A stretch of 56,561 nt of DNA, from contig NZ_LHZQ01000207.1 of NCBI RefSeq assembly GCF_001580915.1, positions 1-56,561 of the forward strand, written 5' to 3'. The position numbers and the translations under genes are program-made. Of this stretch, positions 1 through 9,123 are shown piece by piece. The notes under the pieces are model-generated. The model did not search any database. It saw only the letters and a program-made list of their open reading frames with translations, and was not told the origin of the DNA. This stretch comes from Acetobacter tropicalis. GTDB lineage: Bacteria; Pseudomonadota; Alphaproteobacteria; Acetobacterales; Acetobacteraceae. Position 1 is the first letter of the stretch, and each line of letters begins with the position of its first letter.

Positions 1-39
1 TACCGTATCGCGCACCCACGGAATCTGCCTCCCTCCAGC
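1..39. repeat. Inverted copy of bases 260-298 at the window edge
   Basis: Bases 1-39 are the exact reverse complement of bases 260-298, inside the M61 peptidase gene. The match stops at base 40 (c against t at 259). The copy runs right to the window edge, which is typical of a fold-back read or assembly artefact at a contig end. The peptidase reading frame stays open through it, but those first 13 codons are antisense peptidase sequence and should not be treated as protein. A true genomic inverted repeat is possible but less likely. Confidence 0.9.
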
Positions 40-40
40 C

Positions 41-1909
41 CTGCCGACAGCACGGGATGTGTCTTATGGTGGCACAATTACCCTGAATGTGAATGCAACG
101 GACCTGCAACGTCATATTCTGACCATGCAGGAAACCATACCTCTCCCTCCTGATGTGTCGGAAAAAGGTGGTGATTTTATATTGCTTTATCCGATGTGGT
201 TGCCCGGAGACCATTCTCCCACAGGTACGCTAGACCAGCTTGCAGGGTTGAAAATAAGTGCTGGAGGGAGGCAGATTCCGTGGGTGCGCGATACGGTAAC
301 CGTTAGCGCATTTCATGTTCAGGTTCCCAAGGGCACGCACCAGCTTGATGTCTCCTATCAGTTGTTGACGCCGGTTTCTCCCAAGGAGGGCCGCGTGGTG
401 ATGACGGACGCTATGGTGAATGTGCAATGGTCTGCGGTCTCTCTATACCCGGCAGGTTACTTCACGCGCCAGATCCAGTTCAAACCGCAAGTGGTGTTTC
501 CGGCTGGCTGGTCTTATGGCACGGCGCTACGATCGGATGGTGCCCAAAGCGGACATACTGTTACGTTCAAATCAGTTTCCTTTAATACTCTTGTCGATTC
601 TCCTATTTTTTCAGGTAAATATTTCAAGAAATTTGATCTGACACAGGATGATAAAGTGCCGGTGACATTAAATGTCATGGCAGATCGTCCGGAGGATCTG
701 GCAGCAACGGATGATCAGATCAAGGCGCACAGGGAATTGGTGCATCAGGCCAATCTGCTGTTTGGCTCGCATCATTATGACCATTATGATTTCCTTCTGG
801 CGCTGACAGACAAGTTGGGTGGTATTGGGTTGGAGCATCATCAATCCAGTGAAAATAGTGGCCCCAGAGGGTATTTTACCAAGTGGGATAAAACATTTGC
901 CGCGCGTGATCTGCTGGCTCATGAATTTACTCATTCCTGGAACGGCAAATATCGCCGCCCGGCAGATTTATGGGCCGCCAATTTCAATACCCCTCAGCGG
1001 GGAAGCGGACTTTGGGTTTATGAAGGGCAAACCCAGTATTGGGGATATGTGCTGGCAGCGCGCGCCGGATTGATGACGGCCCCACAAGTGGAGGATGCTC
1101 TGGCCGAGGTTGCCGCCGTGTATGATGGCAGACAGGGCCGCATGTGGCGCCCGCTGATTGATACCACCAATGATCCGGTTATTGCCCAGCGTGCCCCGCA
1201 ATCCTGGAGAAGCTGGTCACGCAGTGAAGATTATTATTCTGAAGGGCAGTTGATCTGGTTGGATGCAGATACGCTCATTCGCAAGTTGTCTGACAATAAA
1301 AAATCTTTGAATGATTTTGCGGATACTTTTTTTGCAACTAATAACGGAAGTTTCGTCACCAGCACCTATCAGTTTGATGATGTGGTGAAAGCCCTCAATG
1401 CCGTTCAACCGTATGACTGGGCAACATTCCTGCACCAGCGCGTGCAGGATATTCGTGATCATGCGCCGCTCAATGGTTTTTCCCGCACGGGCGCACGTCT
1501 GACATTTACGGAAAAGCCGTCGGACTATATCGAATCTTATTCCACACTACGTCATGTAACGGATTTTCTATTCTCTCTGGGCTTTGCTGTCGGTAAGAAA
1601 GGAGTCATCTCAGAGGTTCTGTGGGGCAGTCCTGCCTGGCAAGCCGGGATAACCCGGGATCAGGAACTTGTTGCCGTGAATGGTGAGGCCTATGATGCGG
1701 ATGATCTGAAGGACGCGATCACAGCCGCCAAGGCCAAGAGTGCCGCACCCATTACTCTGCTGTTGCGGGATGGGGATAGCTTCCATACCGTTTCCATCAC
1801 CTATCATGGTGGGTTGCGCTATCCGCATCTGGAGGGAAAAATGGATGGTCTTGGGGCTATTCTTTCCCCTTTGAGTGGAAAAATATCCGTAACAGACCAT
1901 AAGGAATAA
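41..1909 (+). CDS. M61 family metallopeptidase (glycyl aminopeptidase type), 5' end missing
   Basis: Zinc aminopeptidase of the M61 family, which removes N-terminal residues (often Gly or Ala) and is usually exported. The protein shows an N-terminal beta domain, a catalytic domain with HEFTH (near base 920) and a downstream third ligand Glu in WVYEGQTQYWG, and a C-terminal PDZ-like domain (about the last 120 residues, VISEVLWGSPAWQAGI). The motifs are intact. The frame is open to the window edge, but bases 1-39 are an inverted duplicate, so the true upstream part, presumably a signal peptide, is absent. GTG at 59 is only the first start codon in frame and falls at the start of the mature domain (VSYGG), so it is unlikely to be the real start. 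Confidence 0.9.
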   Translation: MPTARDVSYGGTITLNVNATDLQRHILTMQETIPLPPDVSEKGGDFILLYPMWLPGDHSPTGTLDQLAGLKISAGGRQIPWVRDTVTVSAFHVQVPKGTHQLDVSYQLLTPVSPKEGRVVMTDAMVNVQWSAVSLYPAGYFTRQIQFKPQVVFPAGWSYGTALRSDGAQSGHTVTFKSVSFNTLVDSPIFSGKYFKKFDLTQDDKVPVTLNVMADRPEDLAATDDQIKAHRELVHQANLLFGSHHYDHYDFLLALTDKLGGIGLEHHQSSENSGPRGYFTKWDKTFAARDLLAHEFTHSWNGKYRRPADLWAANFNTPQRGSGLWVYEGQTQYWGYVLAARAGLMTAPQVEDALAEVAAVYDGRQGRMWRPLIDTTNDPVIAQRAPQSWRSWSRSEDYYSEGQLIWLDADTLIRKLSDNKKSLNDFADTFFATNNGSFVTSTYQFDDVVKALNAVQPYDWATFLHQRVQDIRDHAPLNGFSRTGARLTFTEKPSDYIESYSTLRHVTDFLFSLGFAVGKKGVISEVLWGSPAWQAGITRDQELVAVNGEAYDADDLKDAITAAKAKSAAPITLLLRDGDSFHTVSITYHGGLRYPHLEGKMDGLGAILSPLSGKISVTDHKE

Positions 1910-1973
1910 AAAAATAAGGGATAGTGGTATGTGTTATATCAGTATCCCTTCAGACATTGAAGGAGAGCACACC

Positions 1974-3242
1974 ATGGAACAGGGATTTCACAGCGTGAAA
2001 AATGAGGCGATCGATAAGCTCTCCCCTACCAAGGTGCTCTCTCCCCAGCAGAATGACCTGAAACAGGCCATTCGAGCCTTCTGCCTCGCGCATCGGCAAG
2101 ATGAGCATGTTGTGTTTTTAATAGAGGGAGATGCCGGAACAGGAAAAAGCATTGTTCTGAATTCTATTTTTAATGAAATACAATGCCTGTCGCGGCAGAA
2201 GGAAAAAAATAGCCCCTTTTACGGAATGCAGAATTATCTTGTTGTCAATCATCCTGAAATGATGAAACTTTATAAGAATATATCTGAACAGTTTTCATAT
2301 TTGAAGAAAAAAGATTTTGAGCGGCCAACAACCTTTATCAATAGAATGCGGAAGGCAGGAAAGACCGCGGATATCCTGTTTATTGATGAAGCTCATCTGC
2401 TGTTGACCCGGAGTGATAAATACAATCATTTTGAGCAGGATAACCATCTGGAAGAACTTATCCAGCTTTCCCGTATTACGGTTATTGTTTTTGATGAAAA
2501 ACAGGTTCTGAAATTTAAAAGTTGTTGGAACCGTGAGCTACTGCAAAAACTGGTTGGTTCTTACCCTGTGCAGACTTACCACCTGACGCAGCAGTTCCGG
2601 GTGCAGGCACATGCGGACGTTCAGGACTGGATAAGCGCCTTCTGCCATAAAATCATTCAGCCTATGCCTGCGAAACAGACTTTCGATTTCAGGTTTTTTG
2701 ATGATGCCCAGAGTCTGTACGATTTTCTGTGCAGCAGGAACGTGGAGTATGGGCTTTCTCGTATGCTCGCAACATATGATTACCCCTACCGGCTGGATGG
2801 GCAGGATCACTTTATTCAGGAAGGTCGGTTTTATCTTCGATGGGATCGTTCCAAACCGGATGAAAAACTTCCCTGGGCTGAACGGCCCGACACGATAGAT
2901 GAAGTGGGGTCGGTTTATACGGTTCAGGGGTTTGATCTGAATTATGTCGGTCTCATTCTGGGTCCGTCCGTTCTGTATGATGCCGCCACAGATGGCATCC
3001 GTATTGACACCAGCAAGTATGAAGATGGGGCCGCTTTTGCGGGGCGGGACGGTCTGGCTGATCCGGAGAGCGTGAAGGAACGGATCATGCTTAATGCCAT
3101 GAATGTGCTTATGACGCGTGCCGTGCATGGGCTATATATTTATGCGCATGACCCCGCACTGCGGCGCAAACTGATGGAAATTCAGGCCGAACGGGACTAC
3201 GCTTCCTCCCGTGCTACAAAAAGTCCGGTGCCTGAGGGGTGA
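1974..3242 (+). CDS. DUF2075 P-loop helicase-like protein
   Basis: A 422-residue superfamily 1-like nucleotide-binding protein of the DUF2075 type, whose cellular role is poorly defined. Visible motifs are Walker A GDAGTGKS (about residue 52), Walker B ILFIDEAHLL (about 135), a sensor-like VFDEKQVL, LTQQFRV, and C-terminal helicase-like motifs SVYTVQGFDLNYVG and NVLMTRAVHG. There is no attached nuclease domain such as GIY-YIG. ATG at 1974 is preferred over the in-frame 1929 ATG because AAGGAGAG lies just upstream of it. The middle (about 2150-2530) is clearly richer in A+T than flanking genes, which suggests acquisition by transfer. It stands alone between M61 and nfu genes. A GAGGCTT/AAGCCTC inverted repeat after the stop (3241-3289) may end the transcript. 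Confidence 0.85.
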   Translation: MEQGFHSVKNEAIDKLSPTKVLSPQQNDLKQAIRAFCLAHRQDEHVVFLIEGDAGTGKSIVLNSIFNEIQCLSRQKEKNSPFYGMQNYLVVNHPEMMKLYKNISEQFSYLKKKDFERPTTFINRMRKAGKTADILFIDEAHLLLTRSDKYNHFEQDNHLEELIQLSRITVIVFDEKQVLKFKSCWNRELLQKLVGSYPVQTYHLTQQFRVQAHADVQDWISAFCHKIIQPMPAKQTFDFRFFDDAQSLYDFLCSRNVEYGLSRMLATYDYPYRLDGQDHFIQEGRFYLRWDRSKPDEKLPWAERPDTIDEVGSVYTVQGFDLNYVGLILGPSVLYDAATDGIRIDTSKYEDGAAFAGRDGLADPESVKERIMLNAMNVLMTRAVHGLYIYAHDPALRRKLMEIQAERDYASSRATKSPVPEG

Positions 3243-3441
3243 GGCTTTGGAGAGGATGCATGGCTGCGTCCACTCTTTAGCGAAGCCTCTTCTGGTGCTT
3301 TTGGGGCATGTGAGGGCCCCGCAGTGTGACACGGTACGCCAGAACACGGTTTTTTCTTTTATACAGGACTTGTCCTGTCCCCATTCTGGTGCCAACTGAT
3401 GAGAAGAAACGGACTCAGCAGAGAAATCAGGACCCCTTCCC

Positions 3442-4005
3442 ATGTTTATTGAAACTGAAGACACTCCTAATCCCGCTACGCTCAAATTTCTTCCAGGTCG
3501 CCCCGTGATGGGCGATGCAGGCACCATTGATTTCATTGATGCCGACTCTGTGGCCGGGCGCTCTCCTCTGGCGGATGCATTGTTCGCTATCCCCGGCGTC
3601 TCCCGTGTGTTTCTGGGCAATGATTTTGTGTCCATCACCAAGGCCGATAGTGAGGACTGGTCTGATGTGCGTGCCAAGGTGCTGGCAGCACTGGTGGACC
3701 ATTTTGTAGCTGGTTTCCCTGTTGTGGCGGAAGGCGTGGGCATTACGGAAGAACCCATTGCCCCGGAAGACAAGGAAATTGTCGAACAGATCAAGGAACT
3801 GCTTGATACGCGCGTGCGCCCGGCTGTGGCGGGAGATGGTGGTGATATTGTCTTCCGTGGATACCGGGATGGCGTGGTGCGTCTGACCATGCAGGGGGCC
3901 TGTTCCGGGTGTCCGTCTTCCCGTGCAACATTGAAGCACGGCGTGGAAAACATGCTGCGCCATTATGTGCCGGAAGTTGTCGGCGTAGAGCAGGTGGAGG
4001 GCTGA
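3442..4005 (+). CDS. Nfu1-type NifU family Fe-S scaffold/carrier protein
   Basis: Probable carrier that delivers Fe-S clusters to target apoproteins in the cytosol. The 187-residue protein has the Nfu N-terminal domain, beginning FIETEDTPNPATLKF (residues 2-16), and a C-terminal NifU domain with the cluster-binding CxxC in GACSGCPSS (about residue 152). This is the mitochondrial/alphaproteobacterial Nfu1 layout, not the E. coli NfuA layout with a degenerate A-type domain, so no E. coli symbol is given. It is the first gene of a same-strand run with a nitroreductase, tsaB and rimI. Confidence 0.93.
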   Translation: MFIETEDTPNPATLKFLPGRPVMGDAGTIDFIDADSVAGRSPLADALFAIPGVSRVFLGNDFVSITKADSEDWSDVRAKVLAALVDHFVAGFPVVAEGVGITEEPIAPEDKEIVEQIKELLDTRVRPAVAGDGGDIVFRGYRDGVVRLTMQGACSGCPSSRATLKHGVENMLRHYVPEVVGVEQVEG

Positions 4006-4100
4006 AAAGCGCTTCCATCTTTCCGTCTGCACGCCTCTGACCTAAAAGAGAGCAGAAACTGAAACCCCTGCATCGGTAGGGATGTGGAGACGGAACAGAG

Positions 4101-4682
4101 ATGCTGGATGAAAGCGGGCTGGATATTCTTTTCCAAAAGGCGCGTACGCCTCGGCGGTGGATGGCCCGGCCGGTCGAGACGGATGTTCTGCGCCGCCTTT
4201 ATGATCTGGTGAGTCTGGGGCCAACATCCGGCAACTGTAGCCCGGCCCGCTTTGTGTTCATTACCGGGTCTGACGGACGGGAAAAGCTGCGGCCCGCGCT
4301 TTCCTCAGGGAATGTCAATCGCGTCATGGGTGCGCCCGTTATTACCATTGTGGCGCACGATCCCCTGTTTTTTGATCAACTTCCCCGCCTTTGCCCCAGT
4401 GAGGAACTGCGCTCCTGGTTTGCTGCGGATGTGGGTCTGGCGGAAGAAACAGCCTTCCGGAATGGCACCTTGCAAGGTGGCTACATGATTATGGCGGCTC
4501 GTGCACTGGGGCTGGATGTACTGCCGGTTTCCGGTTTTGATGCCTCTTTGGTCGAGGACGCCTTTCTGGCGGATACCGGATGGCGCGCTAACTTCCTGTT
4601 GTGTCTTGGGTATGGGGACACGGAAAATCTGCCACCCCGCGCGCCGCGTCTGGCGTTTGAAGAAGCCTGTCGTCTGCTGTGA
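4101..4682 (+). CDS. RutE/HadB-like nitroreductase family protein (malonic semialdehyde reductase type)
   Basis: FMN-dependent reductase of the nitroreductase superfamily, 193 residues. The line LYDLVSLGPTSGNCSPARFVF, the segment about GTLQGGYMIMAARALGLD and the final LGYGD match the RutE/HadB branch, which in E. coli reduces malonic semialdehyde to 3-hydroxypropionate during pyrimidine breakdown. No other rut genes are visible here, so a general quinone or aldehyde reductase role is equally possible. The stop overlaps the GTG start of tsaB by 4 bases, implying translational coupling. Confidence 0.85.
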   Translation: MLDESGLDILFQKARTPRRWMARPVETDVLRRLYDLVSLGPTSGNCSPARFVFITGSDGREKLRPALSSGNVNRVMGAPVITIVAHDPLFFDQLPRLCPSEELRSWFAADVGLAEETAFRNGTLQGGYMIMAARALGLDVLPVSGFDASLVEDAFLADTGWRANFLLCLGYGDTENLPPRAPRLAFEEACRLL

Positions 4683-5380
4683 GCATGATTTCACGTATTC
4701 TGGTTCTGGATGGCAGTGCGGCAGGCGATGCTGCATGCGGTCTGGCAACGTGTGTCTCGGTAGGGAGTGAGGGCGCGTATGCGCTGATTGCCCACCAGAA
4801 AGCGGCAGGCAAACAGGCGGCGGAAGGTATCGGGCTGCTGGCTGGGCAGGCTCTTGCACAGGCAGGCTGGCAGGCAGGAGCACCCTTGCAGCCACAACTG
4901 GTAGCGGTCGTGGTTGGTCCTGGGTCCTTTACAGGGTTGCGGGCTTCCTGTGCCACAGCGGCGGGATATGCGTTGGGGCTTGGTGTGCCCGTTGTCGGCG
5001 TTACGCGGGGCGAAGCCCTCCGGTCTGTTCTTGATACGGAAGTAAAGAAGGCTGAAGGCCTGCAAGGCTGGCTGCTGGTAACGGCTGCGCGTAAAGGCCG
5101 CGTGTTTGTGGAAACTGTGGCAGGCGTGCAGGCCGTGGCGTTGGTGGACTGGCAACCGCCTGAAGGCCGCTGGCTGGTGGCTGGTGATGCAGCGACGTCC
5201 CTCCCTATGCCAGCAGGCACGGTGCTGTCCGAGAGTACAACTCCCACAGCAGAGCAGATTGCCGCTGCCGCGTTGGCTCGTCAGAAAGGGGAACTCGGCC
5301 CTCGGGAGGCGTTACCCCTCTATGTGGACCCTCCGGAGGCTAAATTGCCTGCTGCGGGTTTACGCTCGGCTCCGGTCTGA
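4679..5380 (+). CDS. tsaB: tRNA threonylcarbamoyladenosine biosynthesis protein TsaB
   Basis: Non-catalytic partner of TsaD in the complex that makes N6-threonylcarbamoyladenosine at position 37 of ANN-decoding tRNAs. The N-terminal ASKHA fold is visible as ILVLDGSAA and the characteristic VVVGPGSFTGLRASCATA (about residue 80), followed by GVPVVGVTRGEAL. Length 233 residues is normal. Start is GTG at 4679, overlapping the previous stop; ATG at 4685 is the alternative. The stop TGA overlaps the rimI ATG by one base. The tsaB-rimI pairing is common and supports both calls. Confidence 0.93.
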   Translation: MSMISRILVLDGSAAGDAACGLATCVSVGSEGAYALIAHQKAAGKQAAEGIGLLAGQALAQAGWQAGAPLQPQLVAVVVGPGSFTGLRASCATAAGYALGLGVPVVGVTRGEALRSVLDTEVKKAEGLQGWLLVTAARKGRVFVETVAGVQAVALVDWQPPEGRWLVAGDAATSLPMPAGTVLSESTTPTAEQIAAAALARQKGELGPREALPLYVDPPEAKLPAAGLRSAPV

Positions 5381-5862
5381 TGCCCGGCGTCGGCGCGAGC
5401 GCGGCCAACGGAACCTCTTTGGAGATCCTGCTGGTTTCAGCACCCCATGGCGGGCTTTTGGCGGCCCTGCATGCTGCCAGTTTTCCTCCGGCTGATCAGT
5501 GGGATGAAGATGCCATGCAGAGCCTGCTGTCTTCGTCCGGCGTGGCTGCGGCAGTCGGGGTGAAGGATGGCACACCTGCTGGCTTCATCATGATCCGGTC
5601 TGTTGCGGGAGAAGCTGAAATTCTGACCCTGTGCGTGGTGCCTTTCTTCCGGCGGCAGGGCGTTGCACAGGCCTTGCTGGCGTGGGCTTTGCTGACAGCG
5701 CAGACAGATCAGGTTGAGCAGATGTTTCTGGAAGTCTCGGTTCTGAATGCAGGCGCAAAAACATTGTATGAAAGTGCGGGTTTTGCAAAAGCAGGGCTGC
5801 GCCGGTCTTATTATCCTGACGGATCGGATGCGCTGGTGCTGTCTAAACGCCTAGATGACTGA
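5380..5862 (+). CDS. rimI: RimI-type GNAT N-acetyltransferase
   Basis: Acetyl-CoA-dependent N-terminal acetyltransferase; RimI acetylates the N-terminus of ribosomal protein S18 and can act more broadly. The GNAT core is visible: the strand EILTLCVVPFFRRQGVAQALL with the acetyl-CoA loop RRQGVA (about residue 88), then EVSVLNAGAKTLYESAGF near the C-terminus. The 160-residue length fits. The ATG overlaps the tsaB stop by one base, so the two are probably translated in tandem. Substrate is inferred from position next to tsaB. Confidence 0.88.
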   Translation: MPGVGASAANGTSLEILLVSAPHGGLLAALHAASFPPADQWDEDAMQSLLSSSGVAAAVGVKDGTPAGFIMIRSVAGEAEILTLCVVPFFRRQGVAQALLAWALLTAQTDQVEQMFLEVSVLNAGAKTLYESAGFAKAGLRRSYYPDGSDALVLSKRLDD

Positions 5863-6234
5863 AGCACCGGGGTAGATTCCGGGCAGATCGAAATCGTGTT
5901 TTGATGCGAATGCAATGAAGCCTGCGCCGGGGGGGACTCTTTAGATCGTATGGTTACGACGGCATCGTGGTCGGTGTCATGATGATCAGGACTTCTTTTG
6001 TGTGTGCGGCCTCTTCTCTTTTCAACAAAGAGGAAGGCGCATTCTGTCATCGTTATTGGTCTGTTGTCTCTTCTGAACCGTTGTTCATGCCCGCTTGGCG
6101 GTAAATCGGCTCAAGTATGACCTCTAATCAGAAGACGGATTCAGCCTCATGCAGACACCAGTTGTCCCGGTCTGGGAGCAACTGGGTCAGTTTTGTAAAA
6201 CCCGGCGCAACTTTTGTGCGCCGGTCAAAAGGGG
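5863..6234. other. Intergenic region between convergent rimI and purD
   Basis: This 372-base stretch holds no convincing gene in any frame. The right end carries the purD terminator (6202-6224). An inverted repeat with arms GCCTCTT and AAGAGG (around 6007-6032) could end rimI transcription. I saw no tRNA or known riboswitch consensus. Its length is unusual for a convergent junction. Confidence 0.5.
6192..6228 (-). terminator. purD transcription terminator
   Basis: A perfect 8-bp stem CCGGCGCA/TGCGCCGG (6202-6209 with 6217-6224) with a 7-base loop lies 10 bases past the purD stop. Read on the minus strand it is followed by GGGTTTTAC, a short T-rich tail. Confidence 0.75.
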
Positions 6235-7503
6235 TCAGAGTGCGCGAGCGCCAATATCTGTGCGCCATTGTGCGCCGTCCCATGAAATGGCTTTGACTCC
6301 TGCATAGGCTTTGTCTCGTGCTTCCTGTACCGTGTTGCCGACAGCACAGATTGACAAAACGCGTCCACCGGCAACAACCAGTTCTCCTGCTGCATTTTTT
6401 GCTGTGCCAGCCTGAAAAACCGTTACATCTTTCAGGGCATTGGCATCCGCGATGCCGGAGATAACGGCCCCGGTAAGGGCTTTGCCGGGATAGCCTTGCG
6501 CTGCCATTACAACGCTGATGGACGCCTGATCGGAAAAAGTGATGGGCGTGGCATCAAGCTGGCCATCGGCCAGAGCTTTCAGGGCAGGCAGAAGATCGGA
6601 GGTCAGGCGGAGCAACAGGGCCTGAGCTTCGGGGTCTCCAAAACGCACGTTATATTCAATCAGTTGCGGGCCTGCATCTGTTAGCATCAGCCCGGCAAAA
6701 ATCACACCCCGGAAGGGGGTGCCACGGCGTGCCATTTCCTTCAGCATGGGGCGAACCATGATATCCAGCGCCTGTTCCTGCGCCGCCCGGTCAAACCCAC
6801 GCGGAGGGGAAACGGCCCCCATGCCGCCCGTATTGGGGCCGGTATCTCCATCGCCAATACGCTTATGGTCCTGCGCCGCGCCAATCAGTGTTGCTGTTTC
6901 TCCCGAGCAGAACGCGAACAGCGAGACTTCTTCTCCCACCAGGCAGTCTTCAATCACCACGCTGCGTCCGGCATCGCCCATGCTGCCCTGTGTCATCATG
7001 TCGCGCACGGCGTCTTCCGCTTCGGCAAGTGTCTGGGCCACAACAACACCCTTGCCTGCTGCCAGACCATCCGCTTTGACAACGATGGGCGCACCGCGTT
7101 CCTGTATGTAGGTCAGTGCGGCATCCACGCTGGTAAAGCGTTCGCCCTGCGCGGTGGGAATACCCGCAGCGTAGCAGATTTCCTTGGTGAAGCTTTTGCT
7201 GCCTTCCAGCCGGGCGGCGGCGCGGTTGGGACCGGCGCAGGCGATTTCGGCCTTGGCGCAGGCATCTGCCAGACCCGCCACAAGCGGTGCTTCCGGGCCG
7301 GGCACAATCAGGTCAATGGCCTGCTCCTTGGCAAAGGTGATCAGTGCCGGCACGTTTTCTGCCCCAATGGCAACATTCACGCCATGTTTGGCTGTGCCGG
7401 GGTTGCCGGGCGCAATGAACAGGGCTGTCAGGTGCGGTGAGCGGGCAAGTGTTGCGGCCAGTGCATGTTCCCGTCCGCCTGATCCAACCAGTAATACCCG
7501 CAT
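6235..7503 (-). CDS. purD: Phosphoribosylamine-glycine ligase (GARS)
   Basis: ATP-grasp ligase that joins 5-phosphoribosylamine and glycine to make glycinamide ribonucleotide, step 2 of de novo purine synthesis. It starts MRVLLVGSGGREHALA and shows the family segments SKSFTKEICYAAGIPTA (about residue 108), VVKADGLAAGKGVVVA (about 147) and EYNVRFGDPEAQ (about 285). The predicted 422 residues are normal. The MRV start at 7503 is preferred to an upstream in-frame ATG at 7518 because GGGAG lies 7 bases before it. It is divergent from xseA with only about 60 bases between them, so both promoters must lie there. Confidence 0.96.
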   Translation of the reverse strand: MRVLLVGSGGREHALAATLARSPHLTALFIAPGNPGTAKHGVNVAIGAENVPALITFAKEQAIDLIVPGPEAPLVAGLADACAKAEIACAGPNRAAARLEGSKSFTKEICYAAGIPTAQGERFTSVDAALTYIQERGAPIVVKADGLAAGKGVVVAQTLAEAEDAVRDMMTQGSMGDAGRSVVIEDCLVGEEVSLFAFCSGETATLIGAAQDHKRIGDGDTGPNTGGMGAVSPPRGFDRAAQEQALDIMVRPMLKEMARRGTPFRGVIFAGLMLTDAGPQLIEYNVRFGDPEAQALLLRLTSDLLPALKALADGQLDATPITFSDQASISVVMAAQGYPGKALTGAVISGIADANALKDVTVFQAGTAKNAAGELVVAGGRVLSICAVGNTVQEARDKAYAGVKAISWDGAQWRTDIGARAL

Positions 7504-7566
7504 TGTTTTCTCCCGCATGTAAGGTCTGCTCTTTCAGGGCGAGCGTCTGTAGCATAGATTGCGCTT

Positions 7567-9024
7567 ATGGACGAAGGCTTTGCAGCAGGCGCACCCGCAG
7601 GGAATGTGCCGGAATATACCGTTTCAGAAATTTCGGGGGCCATCAGGCGCACGCTTGAGGGCACATTCGGCCGCGTGCGGGTGCGTGGGGAGATAACGGA
7701 GTTCAAACGTTATCCTTCCGGCCATGTCTATTTCTCTCTCAAGGATGAACGCGGCAAGATTGCGGGTGTGGTCTGGCGAGGGTCTGTCTCCCGCCTTGGG
7801 CTGGTGCCGGAAAACGGGCTGGAAATTATCGCAACCGGCAAGATTTCCGCCTATGGCGAACGCTCAAGCTACCAGCTTGTTGTGGAACGCATGGAATATG
7901 CGGGTGAAGGCGCGTTGCTGGCCCGTATTGAACGCCTGCGCCTGAAACTGGCGGAAGAAGGGCTGTTTGATGCTGAGCGCAAACGCCGTTTTCCGCTTCT
8001 GCCGCAGGTGATCGGAGTTGTGACCTCCGCGCAGGGCGCGGTGCTGCATGATATCCGGACCACATTGGCGCGCCGTTTTCCGCGCCAGTTGCTGGTGTGG
8101 CCGGTGGCTGTGCAGGGTGAAGGTGCCGCTGCGCAGGTGACAGCCGCCATAAACGGTTTTTCTCAGTTGGATGGTACAGGTCCGGTGCCGCGCCCGGATG
8201 TGTTGATTGTGGCGCGTGGTGGTGGCTCGCTGGAAGACCTGATGGCCTTCAATGATGAAGGCGTGGTGCGCGCGGCAGCGGCCTGCACCATTCCACTTAT
8301 CTCCGCCGTGGGGCATGAGACGGACACCACCCTGATTGATTTTGCGGCGGACCGGCGGGCCCCAACCCCCACCGCCGCTGCCGAAATGGCTGTGCCCGTT
8401 CGTACCGAACTACTGGCAGACCTTGAACACCGTGGCGCGCGTGCGTTGGGGGCTCTTTCTCGGCAAATGCAGACGGCGCGGTTGCGGTTGGACCGTGCGG
8501 CGGCAGCGCTGCCCGATCTCCCAGCCCTGCTGCAAACAGCCCGCATGCAGCTTGATGATCGGGGGCGCAGGCTGGATGTCGCGTTGCCGGGGTTTGTGCA
8601 GAAACAGCGGGCCGCGCTTGTAGCGATTGAGCGACATATGCCTTCGGTAGAGACATTGCTGTCTGCCCGGCGGACCCAATTGGCCCTGTTGGGAAATGGT
8701 CTTCTCAATGGGTTGCGGCACGGTCTGCAGGGTAAGGAAGCGCGGCTGGGCCGGGTGCGGCTTTCTCCTGCTCCGCTTGCCGCACTGGTGCGGGAGCGGC
8801 GGGTGGCGCTGGCAGGCTCAGGCGGGCAGTTGGAAGCAGTCTCTCCCAAGGCGGTTCTTGCGCGAGGCTATGCGCTGGTTACGGCGGAGGGGCAGCCCGT
8901 TACATCGGCTCGGGCCCTGAAAACAGGCGAGCAGGTGACGCTTACTTTTGGGGATGGAAGCCAGGATGCCGTGATTGGCCGCAGGAAAGGCGGTGAACGC
9001 GCACAGGGGCTTCTTGACCTGTAA
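7567..9024 (+). CDS. xseA: Exodeoxyribonuclease VII large subunit
   Basis: Catalytic subunit of the single-strand-specific ExoVII, which works with XseB. An N-terminal OB-fold runs from about residue 15 to 110 (YTVSEISGAIRRTLE, GHVYFSLKDE), followed by the ExoVII large domain with VIGVVTSAQGAVLHDI, DVLIVARGGGSLEDL and SAVGHETDTTLIDFAAD (about 250), then a long arginine/alanine-rich helical arm. Length 485 residues is typical. The xseB partner is not in this window. No clear ribosome binding site precedes the ATG. Confidence 0.96.
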   Translation: MDEGFAAGAPAGNVPEYTVSEISGAIRRTLEGTFGRVRVRGEITEFKRYPSGHVYFSLKDERGKIAGVVWRGSVSRLGLVPENGLEIIATGKISAYGERSSYQLVVERMEYAGEGALLARIERLRLKLAEEGLFDAERKRRFPLLPQVIGVVTSAQGAVLHDIRTTLARRFPRQLLVWPVAVQGEGAAAQVTAAINGFSQLDGTGPVPRPDVLIVARGGGSLEDLMAFNDEGVVRAAAACTIPLISAVGHETDTTLIDFAADRRAPTPTAAAEMAVPVRTELLADLEHRGARALGALSRQMQTARLRLDRAAAALPDLPALLQTARMQLDDRGRRLDVALPGFVQKQRAALVAIERHMPSVETLLSARRTQLALLGNGLLNGLRHGLQGKEARLGRVRLSPAPLAALVRERRVALAGSGGQLEAVSPKAVLARGYALVTAEGQPVTSARALKTGEQVTLTFGDGSQDAVIGRRKGGERAQGLLDL

Positions 9025-9123
9025 GGCCACGTGCGGGCCTTGGAGTTTGAGGCGGTTTAAGAGTATCACGGCACAAAGAGAAACGGGGCTGCAAGGCCCG
9101 ACCTGAGTGTAAGGGAAGAGCGC

